Shown: piece by piece, positions 47,133 through 63,221 of the stretch
Numbering within the stretch: position 1 is the stretch's first letter
Layout of the letters: each line of letters begins with the position of its first letter
Assembly (NCBI RefSeq): GCF_000349325.1
Contig: NC_020504.1
Location: 8,226,326 to 8,290,325 of the forward strand
Direction of reading: 5' to 3'
Origin: Streptomyces davaonensis JCM 4913
GTDB lineage: Bacteria; Actinomycetota; Actinomycetes; Streptomycetales; Streptomycetaceae
Length of the DNA stretch: 64,000 nucleotides
Position numbers and translations under genes: made by a program
The notes under the pieces: generated by a model
What the model saw: the letters and a program-made list of their open reading frames with translations, nothing else
Databases searched by the model: none
Told to the model about the DNA's origin: nothing

Positions 47133-48263
47133 GTGACCTCGACCAGCCTGCCGGACAGCCTGATCGCCACTCTTCCCGGCTCCGCCTACACGGATCCCGG
47201 CATTTTCGCCCAGGAGCAGGAGCGCATATTCGAGACCATGTGGTTCTGCGTCGCCCGCGCCTCGGAGTTGGCGAAGCCCGGCGCCTTCCGCACCGTCGAT
47301 GTGGGCCGGGAGAGCATCCTCGTCACCCGGGCGCGGGACAACAGCATCCGCGCCTACTTCAATGTGTGCCGTCACCGTGGGGCGCGGGTGTGCACGGAGG
47401 AGTCCGGCGAGGTCAAGCGGGCGTTCCAATGCCCGTACCACGCCTGGACGTACGACCTGAACGGGAAGCTGGTCGCGGCGCCCAATCTCACCAAGATGCC
47501 CGATGTGGGCCGTACCGAGTACGGGCTGGTGAGCGTGGCCGTGCGGGAATGGCTGGGCTATGTGTGGGTCTGCCTCGCGGAGGACCCGCCCTCCTTCGAG
47601 GAGGGGGTCATGGGCGAGGTCGTCGACCGGCTCGGTGATGTCGAGTCGATCGAGCACTACGGCATCGAGAATCTCTCCGTGGGCAGGCGGATCGTCTACG
47701 ACGTGCGGGCGAACTGGAAGCTGATCATCGAGAACTTCATGGAGTGCTACCACTGCGCCACCATCCACCCCGAACTCACCGAGGTGCTGCCGGAGTTCGC
47801 GGACGGATACGCCGCCCAGTACTACGTGGGGCACGGCGCCGAGTTCGGCGAGGAGGTGCAGGGGTTCACGGTGGACGGTTCGCAGGGCCTTGACCGTATC
47901 CCGGGAGTGGCCGAGGACCAGGACCGCCGCTACTACGCGATCACCGTCCGGCCGCAGGTCTTCATCAATCTCGTGCCCGACCACGTGATCTTCCATCGGA
48001 TGTATCCGGTGGCCGTGGACCGCACGGTGGTCGAGTGCGACTGGCTGTATCTGCCGCATGTCGTGGAGGGCGGCAAGGACGTCAGCCGGTCGGTGGAGTT
48101 GTTCCACCGGGTCAATCAGCAGGACTTCGACGCCTGCGAGCGCACCCAGCCCGGCATGAGTTCCCGTATGTACGCCAAGGGGGGAGTGCTGGTGCCCAGT
48201 GAGCACCACATCGGCGCGTTCCACAGCTGGGTGAACGAGCGCCTGGGCACCCCTCAGGGGTGA
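47133..48263 (+). CDS. gbcA: Rieske oxygenase, probable glycine betaine monooxygenase
   Basis: A 376-residue terminal oxygenase. Rieske ligands are Cys79-His81 and Cys100-His103 (CRHRGARVC, CPYHAWTY). The mononuclear iron site lies in ENFMECYHCATIHPEL (His207, His212). It resembles GbcA, which N-demethylates glycine betaine to dimethylglycine plus formaldehyde. Choline monooxygenase is the alternative, but BetA and BetB already cover that step in the locus. GTG at 47133 has CGAGGAG at ideal spacing. Confidence 0.82.
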   Translation: MTSTSLPDSLIATLPGSAYTDPGIFAQEQERIFETMWFCVARASELAKPGAFRTVDVGRESILVTRARDNSIRAYFNVCRHRGARVCTEESGEVKRAFQCPYHAWTYDLNGKLVAAPNLTKMPDVGRTEYGLVSVAVREWLGYVWVCLAEDPPSFEEGVMGEVVDRLGDVESIEHYGIENLSVGRRIVYDVRANWKLIIENFMECYHCATIHPELTEVLPEFADGYAAQYYVGHGAEFGEEVQGFTVDGSQGLDRIPGVAEDQDRRYYAITVRPQVFINLVPDHVIFHRMYPVAVDRTVVECDWLYLPHVVEGGKDVSRSVELFHRVNQQDFDACERTQPGMSSRMYAKGGVLVPSEHHIGAFHSWVNERLGTPQG

Positions 48264-48264
48264 C

Positions 48265-49062
48265 TCAGCCCAGGTAGCCCATCCGGTGGCTGATCTCCTC
48301 GGCGCCCTTGAGCAGGATCGGGGAGAGCTCGTGCAGCCGCTCCTCGGTGAGCCGGTACCCGGGTCCGGAAGCGCTGAGCGCCGCGATGACGTCGCCGTCC
48401 CGGTTGCGGACCGGGGCGGCCATCGCGTGCAGACCGATCTCCAGCTCCTCCAGCGTGTACGCGTAGCCCCGCTCGCGCGCCTCCGTGATGTTCTTCTCCA
48501 GCTTGGTCTTCGCGGTGATCGTGCGCGGGGTGACCTTCTTCATGCCGGCGGCACCCAGCAGGGCGGCGCGCTCCTTGGTGGGCATGTACGCCAGCAGGAT
48601 CTTGCCGCTGGAGGTCGCGTGCAGCGGGGTCAGCTGGCCCACCCAGTTGTGCGCGGTGATGGCTCCCGGACCGCGCACCTGGTAGAGGTTGATCGCGTAG
48701 TGCTCCTGCATGACGGCGATGTTGACCGTCTCGCCGAGCTCCTCCGCGAGCCGCTCGCAGATCGGCCGGCCCTGCTGGGTGATGTCGATGCGGCCGGTGA
48801 CCGCACCGGCCAGCCGGACGATGCCGAAGCCGAGCCGGTACTTGCCCCGCTCACCGGCCTGCTCCACCAGACCGCGCGCCTCCAGGGCGCCGAGCAACCG
48901 GAACGCGGTCGACTTGTGCACGTCGATCTCGCCCGCCACCTCGCTCACGCCCGCCTCGCCGCGCTGCGCGAGGATCTCCAGGACGCTGATGGCCCGATCC
49001 ACCGACTGCACGCCGCCCGCGGATGAACTCGACGTTTCCGGGTCAGGGCTGTAGTTGCTCAT
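48265..49062 (-). CDS. IclR family regulator of betaine genes
   Basis: A 265-residue IclR-type regulator. Helix-turn-helix (about 18-75; [15 protein letters not shown], then [18 protein letters not shown]) followed by an effector domain (about 90-260). It is divergent from betA with a perfect operator-like repeat in the 150-bp gap. It is the only regulator inside the catabolic locus, so it likely governs these operons in response to choline, betaine or a demethylation product. Confidence 0.88.
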   Translation of the reverse strand: MSNYSPDPETSSSSAGGVQSVDRAISVLEILAQRGEAGVSEVAGEIDVHKSTAFRLLGALEARGLVEQAGERGKYRLGFGIVRLAGAVTGRIDITQQGRPICERLAEELGETVNIAVMQEHYAINLYQVRGPGAITAHNWVGQLTPLHATSSGKILLAYMPTKERAALLGAAGMKKVTPRTITAKTKLEKNITEARERGYAYTLEELEIGLHAMAAPVRNRDGDVIAALSASGPGYRLTEERLHELSPILLKGAEEISHRMGYLG

Positions 49063-49127
49063 AGTGAAACTATACGCGTAGTAAACAACTTCACTGCAAG
49101 TAACAGCACCGAAATCAAGATCTCGAA

Positions 49128-49144
49128 GTTGCGCTGTTCGCAAC
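49128..49144. promoter_or_regulatory. perfect shared operator between iclR and betA
   Basis: GTTGCG-CTGTT-CGCAAC, a perfect 6-bp inverted repeat with a 5-bp spacer, 66 bp from the iclR start and 69 bp from betA. It is the best copy of a motif repeated before the other betaine transcription units. Confidence 0.6.
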
Positions 49145-49212
49145 CTGGTGCGCATGGCGGGACCCGGACTAGCATGCCTCGCACATCTACACCGCGAGCG
49201 AGACGAGGCACC

Positions 49213-50883
49213 ATGGCTCCTGTGCAGTACGACTTCGTCATCGTCGGCGGCGGGTCCGCCGGCAGCGCGCTGGCGAACCGGCTCTCCGCGGACCCGGGCA
49301 ACCGGGTGCTGGTCCTGGAGGCGGGCAGGTCGGACTACCCGTGGGATGTCTTCATCCATATGCCCGCGGCGCTGACCTACCCGATCGGCAGCCGGTTCTA
49401 CGACTGGAAGTACGAGTCCGAGCCCGAGCCCCACATGGGCGGCCGACGCGTCTACCACGCGCGCGGCAAGGTGCTCGGCGGCTCCAGCAGCATCAACGGC
49501 ATGATCTTCCAGCGCGGCAACCCCATGGACTACGAGCGCTGGGCGGCCGACCCGGGCATGGAGACCTGGGACTACGCCCACTGCCTGCCGTACTTCCGGC
49601 GCATGGAGAACTGCCTGGCGGCCGACCCGGACGACGAGTTCCGCGGCCACGACGGCCCCCTCGTCCTCGAACGCGGCCCGGCGACGAACCCCCTCTTCGG
49701 CGCCTTCCTCAAGGCCACCGAGGAGGCCGGTTACGCGCCCACCGACGACGTCAACGGCTACCGGCAGGAGGGCTTCGCGAAGTTCGACCGCAACGTCCAC
49801 CGGGGCCGCCGTCTGTCGGCCTCCAAGGCGTACCTCAAGCCCGCGATGAAGCGCCCGAATCTCACCGTCCGCACCCGCGCCCTGGTGACCCGCGTCCTGT
49901 TCGAGGGCAAGCGTGCCGTCGGTGTCGAGTACCGGCGCGGCCGGGGACCGCTCCAGCAGGTCCGTGCCGCGGAGGTCATCCTGTGCGGCGGCGCCATCAA
50001 CTCCCCGCAGCTCCTCCAGCTCTCCGGCGTCGGCAACGCGGCCGAACTGCGCGCCCTGGGCATCGACGTCGTCCACGACCTCCCCGGTGTCGGCGAGAAC
50101 ATGCAGGACCATCTGGAGGTCTACGTCCAGTACGCGTGCAGGCAACCCGTCTCCATGCAGCCGTACATGGCGAAGTGGCGCGCCCCCTTCATCGGACTCC
50201 AGTGGCTGTTCCGCAAGGGCCCGGCCGCGACGAACCACTTCGAGGCCGGCGGCTTCGCCCGCAGCAACGAGGACGTCGACTACCCCAACCTGATGTTCCA
50301 CTTCCTCCCGGTCGCGGTCCGCTACGACGGCTCCTCGCCGGCCGGCGGACACGGCTACCAGGTGCACGTCGGGCCCATGTACTCCGACGCCATCGGCTCG
50401 GTGAAGATCAAGAGCAAGGACCCGCGCGAACACCCGGCGCTGCGCTTCAACTACCTCTCCACCGAGCAGGACCGCCGCGAGTGGGTGGAGGCGATCCGGG
50501 TGGCCCGCAGGCTCCTCGACCAGCCGGCGCTCGCTCCCTACAACGGCGGGGAGATCTCGCCCGGCCCGAAGGTGGAGACCGACGAGGAGATCCTGGCCTG
50601 GGTCGCGAAGGAGGGCGAGACCGCCCTGCACCCGTCCTGCACATGCAAGATGGGCACCGATGAGCTGGCCGTCGTAGACCCCGCCAGCCTGCGGGTGCAC
50701 GGCGTGCAGGGTCTGCGCGTGGTGGACGCGTCGGTGATGCCGTACGTCACCAACGGCAACATCTACGCTCCGGTCATGATGATCGCCGAGAAGGCCGCCG
50801 ACCTGATCCTCGGCAAGGAACCGCTCGCGCCGTCGAAGGCCGCGTACTACCGCCATCGCGACGCCCAGAAGCAGACGGGGTAG
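49213..50883 (+). CDS. betA: choline dehydrogenase (GMC family)
   Basis: A 556-residue FAD-dependent GMC oxidoreductase oxidising choline to betaine aldehyde. Dinucleotide motif [16 protein letters not shown] signature [13 protein letters not shown] (about 79-91) and catalytic His block HPSCTCKMG (about 476-484) are present. The ATG at 49213 is followed by a tight [14 protein letters not shown] start. A MetF-like gene begins 3 bp after its stop. Confidence 0.92.
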   Translation: MAPVQYDFVIVGGGSAGSALANRLSADPGNRVLVLEAGRSDYPWDVFIHMPAALTYPIGSRFYDWKYESEPEPHMGGRRVYHARGKVLGGSSSINGMIFQRGNPMDYERWAADPGMETWDYAHCLPYFRRMENCLAADPDDEFRGHDGPLVLERGPATNPLFGAFLKATEEAGYAPTDDVNGYRQEGFAKFDRNVHRGRRLSASKAYLKPAMKRPNLTVRTRALVTRVLFEGKRAVGVEYRRGRGPLQQVRAAEVILCGGAINSPQLLQLSGVGNAAELRALGIDVVHDLPGVGENMQDHLEVYVQYACRQPVSMQPYMAKWRAPFIGLQWLFRKGPAATNHFEAGGFARSNEDVDYPNLMFHFLPVAVRYDGSSPAGGHGYQVHVGPMYSDAIGSVKIKSKDPREHPALRFNYLSTEQDRREWVEAIRVARRLLDQPALAPYNGGEISPGPKVETDEEILAWVAKEGETALHPSCTCKMGTDELAVVDPASLRVHGVQGLRVVDASVMPYVTNGNIYAPVMMIAEKAADLILGKEPLAPSKAAYYRHRDAQKQTG

Positions 50884-50886
50884 GCG

Positions 50887-51723
50887 TTGGGCACCGCAGG
50901 GCTCAAGGCGCTGCTGCACCGCGTCCGTTACGAGGTGCTGCCCGCCAAGTCGACCGAGGACAAGGTCCTCGCCCATGTGCCGCGCGACGTCGTCGTCACC
51001 GTGACGGCGTCACCGGTCAAGGGCCTGGAACCGACCCTGGACCTCACCGCCCGGCTCGCGGCGCACGGCTACCGGGTCGTTCCGCATGTGCCGGCCCGGC
51101 TGCTCCGCGACGACCGGCACCTGAAGGAGGTCGCGGGCCGGCTCCGGGAGGCGGGCGTGGACGACGTCTTCGTCCCGGCCGGCGACGCCGACCCGCCGGC
51201 CGGGGGCTTCGAGGGGGCGCTTCCGGTGCTGCGCAGGCTGAGCGAGCTGGGCAGCCCCTTCGCCCGCGTCGGCGTCACCGGCTACCCCGAGAGCCATCCG
51301 CTCATCCACGACGACGTCACCATCCAGGCGATGTGGGACAAGCGCGCGTACGCCACCTACATCGTCAGCAATCTGTGCTTCGACCCGCGGGTGTTGGGGG
51401 AGTGGCTCGCTCGCATCCGGCGCCGGGACGTCGCCCTGCCGGTCCATGTGGGCGTCGCGGGCCCCGTGCAGCGGACGAAGCTGCTGGCGATGGCCACGAG
51501 GATCGGAGTGGGGGAGTCGACGCGCTTCCTGGCCAAGCACCCCGCGTGGTTCGCGCGTTTCGCGGCTCCGGGCGGGTACGCCCCCGAGCGGCTGCTGACC
51601 CGCACGCAGGAAGCCCTGACCGCACCCTCGGCGGGCGTGGCCGGTCTGCATGTGTTCACCTTCAACCAGATCGCCGAGACGGAGCGATGGCGCCGCGCAC
51701 TGCTGGACCGGCTGGGTGGCTGA
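50887..51723 (+). CDS. methylenetetrahydrofolate reductase-like protein
   Basis: A 278-residue MetF-fold flavoprotein, likely converting methylene- to methyl-tetrahydrofolate. The expected early segment YEVLPAKS replaces the usual FEFFPP motif, and the later HVPARL and GVTGYPESHP blocks recall MetF. It starts with TTG at 50887, three bases after betA, and the lack of any better start supports this. Its place in a demethylation locus fits one-carbon recycling. Sequence divergence leaves the exact reaction open. Confidence 0.75.
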   Translation: MGTAGLKALLHRVRYEVLPAKSTEDKVLAHVPRDVVVTVTASPVKGLEPTLDLTARLAAHGYRVVPHVPARLLRDDRHLKEVAGRLREAGVDDVFVPAGDADPPAGGFEGALPVLRRLSELGSPFARVGVTGYPESHPLIHDDVTIQAMWDKRAYATYIVSNLCFDPRVLGEWLARIRRRDVALPVHVGVAGPVQRTKLLAMATRIGVGESTRFLAKHPAWFARFAAPGGYAPERLLTRTQEALTAPSAGVAGLHVFTFNQIAETERWRRALLDRLGG

Positions 51724-51742
51724 ACCCGCGCCGTATACGACA

Positions 51743-51771
51743 AGGGCGGGACCGGAGTCCGGTCCCGCCCT
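51743..51771. terminator. bidirectional hairpin terminator
   Basis: A perfect 14-bp stem (51743-51756 with 51758-51771) with a single central base sits between convergent metF-like and purU genes and can serve both. Confidence 0.75.
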
Positions 51772-51783
51772 CGGTGCGGTGGC

Positions 51784-52656
51784 TCAGCGGAAGATCACCG
51801 TGCGGTTGCCGTCCACCATCACGCGGCTCTCGCTGTGCCACTTCACCGCGTGCGCGAGCACCTGCGCCTCCACGTCCCGCCCGACCGTGACCAGTTCTCC
51901 CGGGTCCAGCGAGTGATCCACCCGGACCACGTCCTGCTCGATGATCTGACCCTCGTCCAGGTCCGGCGTCACATAGTGCGCCGTCGCCCCGACGAGCTTC
52001 ACTCCGCGCTGGTAGGCCTGGTCGTAGGGGCGTGCGCCCTTGAAGCTGGGCAGGAAGGAGTGGTGGATGTTGATGGCGCGGCCCTCCAACTGCTTGCACA
52101 GGTCGTCGGAGAGGATCTGCATGTACCGGGCCAGGACCACCAGGTCGACGTCCAGTTCACGCACCAGCTCCAGCAGCCGCGCCTCGGCCTCGGGCTTGGT
52201 GTCCTTGGTCACCGGGATGTGGTGGAAGGGGATGCCGTAGGTCTCCGCGAGCCCCTCGAAGTCCCGGTGATTGGAGACGATCGCGGGGATCTCGATGTTG
52301 AGGGCGCCGGTGCGCCGACGGAACAGCAGGTCGTTCAGGCAGTGGCCGAACCTGGACACCATGATCAGCGTCCGGGTCGGCGTGGCCGCCTCGCTCAGGG
52401 CCCAGGAGATGGCGTAGGCCTGGGCGACGGGACCGAAGCGGCTGCGCAGACTCTCCAGGCCGGCGTCCGGATCGGAGACGTCGAAGTGGACCCGCATGAA
52501 GAAGCGGCCCTGAAGTCGGTCGTCGAACTGCTGGCTTTCCAGGATGTTTCCGGAGTTCCTGACGAGAAAGCCGCTCACGGCGTGCACCAGTCCCGCGCTG
52601 TCGGGACAGGAGAGGGTCAGGACGTACTCACGGCCGGGTTGGGGGCGAGGGGACAT
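51784..52656 (-). CDS. purU: formyltetrahydrofolate deformylase
   Basis: A 290-residue enzyme hydrolysing 10-formyl-tetrahydrofolate to formate and tetrahydrofolate. An N-terminal ACT domain (about 10-85) precedes a formyltransferase-fold domain with catalytic Asn-His-Asp features (INIHHSFLPSFKGARPY, HYVTPDLDEGQIIEQD). It frees folate loaded by the demethylating oxidases. ATG at 52656 with GGAGG upstream. It is divergent from betB. Confidence 0.94.
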   Translation of the reverse strand: MSPRPQPGREYVLTLSCPDSAGLVHAVSGFLVRNSGNILESQQFDDRLQGRFFMRVHFDVSDPDAGLESLRSRFGPVAQAYAISWALSEAATPTRTLIMVSRFGHCLNDLLFRRRTGALNIEIPAIVSNHRDFEGLAETYGIPFHHIPVTKDTKPEAEARLLELVRELDVDLVVLARYMQILSDDLCKQLEGRAINIHHSFLPSFKGARPYDQAYQRGVKLVGATAHYVTPDLDEGQIIEQDVVRVDHSLDPGELVTVGRDVEAQVLAHAVKWHSESRVMVDGNRTVIFR

Positions 52657-52670
52657 GCGCGGCCTCCGTC

Positions 52671-52687
52671 GGTGCGTATTGCACAAC
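52671..52687. promoter_or_regulatory. shared operator copy, purU-betB region
   Basis: GGTGCG-TATTG-CACAAC has two mismatches to the perfect repeat. A second copy begins 19 bp on. It lies just upstream of the purU start. Confidence 0.45.
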
Positions 52688-52689
52688 AT

Positions 52690-52706
52690 GGTGAGCGATA
52701 CGCAAC
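52690..52706. promoter_or_regulatory. second shared operator copy, purU-betB region
   Basis: GGTGAG-CGATA-CGCAAC, a full right half-site and a weaker left half, 19 bp from the previous copy (about two helical turns), allowing side-by-side binding. Confidence 0.45.
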
Positions 52707-52832
52707 ATCGTCGGCTCGGTGCCGCTTGCGGTCAAGGGTGGGCGGGTAAAGGGGCGCATGGCGAAATCGTCATCCGCCGACCTCTTGACGCGGCTCTGTC
52801 CATTCGACACTGTGTTCCACCACAAGCAATCG

Positions 52833-52849
52833 GGTGCACGATGCGCAAC
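52833..52849. promoter_or_regulatory. shared operator copy before betB
   Basis: GGTGCA-CGATG-CGCAAC lies 25 bp before the betB GTG start. The right half-site is intact and the left has two changes. Confidence 0.45.
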
Positions 52850-52874
52850 GAATCCTCAGGGAAAGGCTCGTCGC

Positions 52875-57453
<4,579 letters not shown>

Positions 57454-57466
57454 GGAGCGACTGACC

Positions 57467-58444
57467 ATGGCAAGGCAAGCAAGACAGTGGCGAGTCGGCG
57501 CGGCCGGCATAGCGGTCCTCGGCCTCACCCTCACCGCCTGCGGTGGTGCGAAGGTCGGTGACAGCTCCTCGGACGCCGGTGGTTCCGGCAGTTCCGGCAA
57601 GTGCGGCACCTTCAACATCGCGGTCAACCCGTGGGTGGGCTACGAGGCCAACGCGGCGGTCATCGCGCACGTCGCGGAGAACGACCTCGGCTGCAAGGTC
57701 ACCAAGAAGGACCTGAAGGAGGAGATCGCCTGGCAGGGCTTCGGCACCGGTGAGGTCGACGCCGTCGTGGAGAACTGGGGCCACGACGACCTGAAGAAGA
57801 AGTACATCACCGACCAGAAGACCGCCGTCGACGCCGGAGCCACCGGCAACGAAGGCCTCATCGGCTGGTACGTGCCGCCGTGGCTGGCCAAGGAGCACCC
57901 GGACATCCTCGACTGGAACAACCTCGACAAGTACGCGGCCGAGTTCAAGACCTCCGAGTCCGGAGGCAAGGGCCAACTCCTCGACGGCGACCCGTCGTTC
58001 GTCACCAACGACGAGTCGCTGGTGAAGAACCTGAAGCTGGACTACAAGGTCGTGTACGCGGGCAGCGAGACCGCGCTCATCCAGGCCTTCCGCAAGGCGG
58101 AGAAGGACAAGGAATGGGTGATCGGCTACTTCTACGAGCCGCAGTGGTTCATGTCCGAGGTGCCGCTGGAGAAGATCAAGCTGCCCGAGTACAAGGAGGG
58201 CTGCGACGCCGACCCGGAGAAGATCAGCTGCGACTACCCGGTGTACAAGCTGGACAAGATCGTCAGCGCGAAGTTCGCCAAGTCCGGCAGCCCGGCCTAT
58301 GACCTGGTGAAGAACTTCACCTGGACCAACGACGACCAGAACGTCGTGGCGAAGTACATCGCGGTGGACAAGATGACGCCCGAGGCCGCGGCGGAGAAGT
58401 GGGTCGAGGCCAACCGCGACAAGGTGGAGGCCTGGATCAAGTAA
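57467..58444 (+). CDS. betaine-type ABC transporter substrate-binding lipoprotein
   Basis: A 325-residue lipoprotein of the OpuAC/ProX type. Signal peptide with lipobox LTAC (Cys about 25). Aromatic residues able to cradle a quaternary amine are seen in NPWVGY, NWGHDD, GWYVPPWL and EPQWF. AAGGAG precedes the ATG at 57467. It ends the betB-transporter operon, followed by a strong terminator. Confidence 0.92.
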   Translation: MARQARQWRVGAAGIAVLGLTLTACGGAKVGDSSSDAGGSGSSGKCGTFNIAVNPWVGYEANAAVIAHVAENDLGCKVTKKDLKEEIAWQGFGTGEVDAVVENWGHDDLKKKYITDQKTAVDAGATGNEGLIGWYVPPWLAKEHPDILDWNNLDKYAAEFKTSESGGKGQLLDGDPSFVTNDESLVKNLKLDYKVVYAGSETALIQAFRKAEKDKEWVIGYFYEPQWFMSEVPLEKIKLPEYKEGCDADPEKISCDYPVYKLDKIVSAKFAKSGSPAYDLVKNFTWTNDDQNVVAKYIAVDKMTPEAAAEKWVEANRDKVEAWIK

Positions 58445-58454
58445 CCCCCTCTTC

Positions 58455-58502
58455 GATGCCCGGTGGGCGGTGCGCAGGGACACGCACCGCCCACCGGGCA
58501 TC
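58455..58502 (+). terminator. long-stem terminator
   Basis: A perfect 20-bp stem (58455-58474 with 58483-58502) and an 8-base loop, then CCTGTTTT, ends the transporter operon before the demethylation operon. Confidence 0.85.
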
Positions 58503-58571
58503 CCTGTTTTCCGGGCCGTTCTCCGACGTCAGCGCACCTCTTGACACCCACCTGGACGGCAGGCACATTGA

Positions 58572-61064
<2,493 letters not shown>

Positions 61065-61077
61065 CCGGGGGAAGCCG

Positions 61078-61938
61078 ATGACCGCGCAGACACTCGACGG
61101 CAGGGCGACCGCCGCCGCGATACGCCGCGAACTCGCCGAGCGCGTGGCCAAGTCGACCGCCACCACCGGCCGCCCACCGGGCCTCGGCACCGTGCTGGTC
61201 GGCGACGACCCGGGCAGCCACGCCTACGTCGCCGGCAAGCACCGCGACTGTGCCCAGGTGGGCATCGCCTCCATCCGCCGGGACCTGCCCGCCGACGCCT
61301 CCCAGCGCCAGGTCGAGGACACGATCGACGAGCTGAACGCCGACCCGGACTGCACCGGCTACATCGTCCAACTCCCGCTCCCGCACCACCTGGACGCGGG
61401 CGCCGTACTCGAACGCATGGACCCGGCCAAGGACGCCGACGGACTGCACCCCGTCAACCTCGGCCGCCTCACCCTGGGCGTCGATGCTCCACTGCCGTGC
61501 ACCCCGCGCGGCATCGTCGAACTGCTCCGCCGCCACGACGTACCCCTCGCCGGAGCACGCGTCTGCGTGATCGGCCGGGGCGTCACCGTGGGCCGCCCGC
61601 TCGGCCTCCTCCTCACCCGCCGCTCCGAGAACTCCACCGTCACCTTGTGCCACACCGGCACCAAGGGCCTGGCCTGGCATGTACGCGAGGCCGACATCGT
61701 GGTGGCCGCCGCCGGCTCGCCCGGACTGATCACCAAGGACATGCTCCGCCCCGGCGCGGCCGTCCTGGACGTCGGCATCACCCGCACCGACGACGGCCTG
61801 GTCGGCGACGTCCACCCGGACGCCGCTCAGGTCGCCGGATGGCTCGCGCCCATGCCCGGCGGCGTGGGCCCCATGACCCGGGCGATGCTGCTGGCCAACG
61901 TCGTCGAGGCCGCCGAGAGGAACGCGAACACCGTATGA
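61078..61938 (+). CDS. folD: methylenetetrahydrofolate dehydrogenase/cyclohydrolase
   Basis: A 286-residue bifunctional enzyme oxidising methylene-tetrahydrofolate to 10-formyl-tetrahydrofolate. The catalytic Lys lies in YVAGKHRDC (about residue 55), and the folate/NADP blocks [33 protein letters not shown] and [10 protein letters not shown] are intact. It would process the one-carbon units made by the neighbouring demethylase. ATG at 61078; a GTG at 61057 inside the previous gene is possible. Confidence 0.93.
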   Translation: MTAQTLDGRATAAAIRRELAERVAKSTATTGRPPGLGTVLVGDDPGSHAYVAGKHRDCAQVGIASIRRDLPADASQRQVEDTIDELNADPDCTGYIVQLPLPHHLDAGAVLERMDPAKDADGLHPVNLGRLTLGVDAPLPCTPRGIVELLRRHDVPLAGARVCVIGRGVTVGRPLGLLLTRRSENSTVTLCHTGTKGLAWHVREADIVVAAAGSPGLITKDMLRPGAAVLDVGITRTDDGLVGDVHPDAAQVAGWLAPMPGGVGPMTRAMLLANVVEAAERNANTV

Positions 61939-61969
61939 ACCTGTCCCTGCCCCACGACGGAGACGCCCG

Positions 61970-63202
61970 ATGAGCCCCCGCACCCCCGGCGCCGACCTCC
62001 CCGACCACCCCGACTTCCTGTGGCGTACCCCCGACCCGAAGCGGTCGTACGACGTGGTGATCGTCGGCGGCGGCGGACACGGCCTCGCCACCGCGCACTA
62101 CCTCGCCAGGAACCACGGCATCACCAATGTCGCGGTGCTGGAGAAGGGCTGGCTCGCGGGCGGCAACATGGCCCGCAACACCACGATCATCCGCTCCAAC
62201 TACCTGTGGGACGAGAGCGCAGGCATCTACGAGCACGCGCTCAAGCTCTGGGAGGGCCTGGCCGAGGAGCTGGACTACCCGATCCTCTTCTCCCAGCGAG
62301 GCGTGCTGAACCTCGCCCACAGCCTCCAGGACGTCCGCGACAGTGTGCGCCGAGTGGAGGCGAACCGCCTCAACGGCGTGGACGCGGAGTGGCTCGACGC
62401 GGAGGGCGTGCGCGAGGTCTGCCCGATCGTCAACATCTCCCCGGACGTGCGCTACCCGGTCCTGGGCGCCACGTACCAGCCCCGCGCCGGTATCGCCAAG
62501 CACGACTACGTGGCCTGGGGCCTGGCCCGCTCGGCGGACGCGGCGGGCATCGACATCATCCAGAACTGCGAGGTCACGGGCCTGGACGTGGTCGCCGGCC
62601 GAGTGACCGGAGTCCGGACGAATCTGGGCCCGATCGCGGCGGGCAAGGTGGCCCTGTGCTCGGCGGGCCACACCTCGGTCCTGGCGGCCATGGCCGGCAT
62701 CGAACTCCCCCTCCAGAGCCACCCGTTGCAGGCCCTGGTCTCGGAGCTGCTGGAACCGGTCCACCCGACGGTCGTCATGTCCAACGCGGTCCATGTGTAC
62801 GTCAGCCAGGCCCACAAGGGCGAGTTGGTGATGGGCGCCGGCATCGACGCGTACAACTCCTACACCCAGCGCGGCGCCTTCCACATCATCGAGGAGCAGA
62901 TGTCGGCGGCCCTGGAGCTGTTCCCGGTCTTCGCCCGCGCCCACGTCCTGCGCACCTGGGGCGGCATCGTCGACGTCAGCCCCGACGCCTCACCGATCAT
63001 CGGCCTCACCCCGGTGGACAACCTCTACCTCAACTGCGGCTGGGGAACGGGCGGTTTCAAGGCCACGCCGGGCGTCGGCTGGGTCTACGCCGACACGATC
63101 GCCAACGACACCCCGCACGCCCTCAACGCTCCCTTCTCGCTCGACCGTTTCACCACCGGCGCGCTCGTCGACGAGCACGGCGCGGCTGCGGTGGCCCACT
63201 AG
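61970..63202 (+). CDS. soxB: sarcosine oxidase subunit beta
   Basis: A 410-residue FAD/FMN subunit oxidising sarcosine. FAD loop [14 protein letters not shown]. His178 in [14 protein letters not shown] corresponds to the covalent flavin-linking His of corynebacterial SoxB. The C-terminal block [18 protein letters not shown] is typical. It starts 32 bp after folD and is followed 19 bp later by the SoxD-SoxA frame. Confidence 0.94.
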   Translation: MSPRTPGADLPDHPDFLWRTPDPKRSYDVVIVGGGGHGLATAHYLARNHGITNVAVLEKGWLAGGNMARNTTIIRSNYLWDESAGIYEHALKLWEGLAEELDYPILFSQRGVLNLAHSLQDVRDSVRRVEANRLNGVDAEWLDAEGVREVCPIVNISPDVRYPVLGATYQPRAGIAKHDYVAWGLARSADAAGIDIIQNCEVTGLDVVAGRVTGVRTNLGPIAAGKVALCSAGHTSVLAAMAGIELPLQSHPLQALVSELLEPVHPTVVMSNAVHVYVSQAHKGELVMGAGIDAYNSYTQRGAFHIIEEQMSAALELFPVFARAHVLRTWGGIVDVSPDASPIIGLTPVDNLYLNCGWGTGGFKATPGVGWVYADTIANDTPHALNAPFSLDRFTTGALVDEHGAAAVAH

Positions 63203-63221
63203 GACGTTCTGGAGCCGATCC

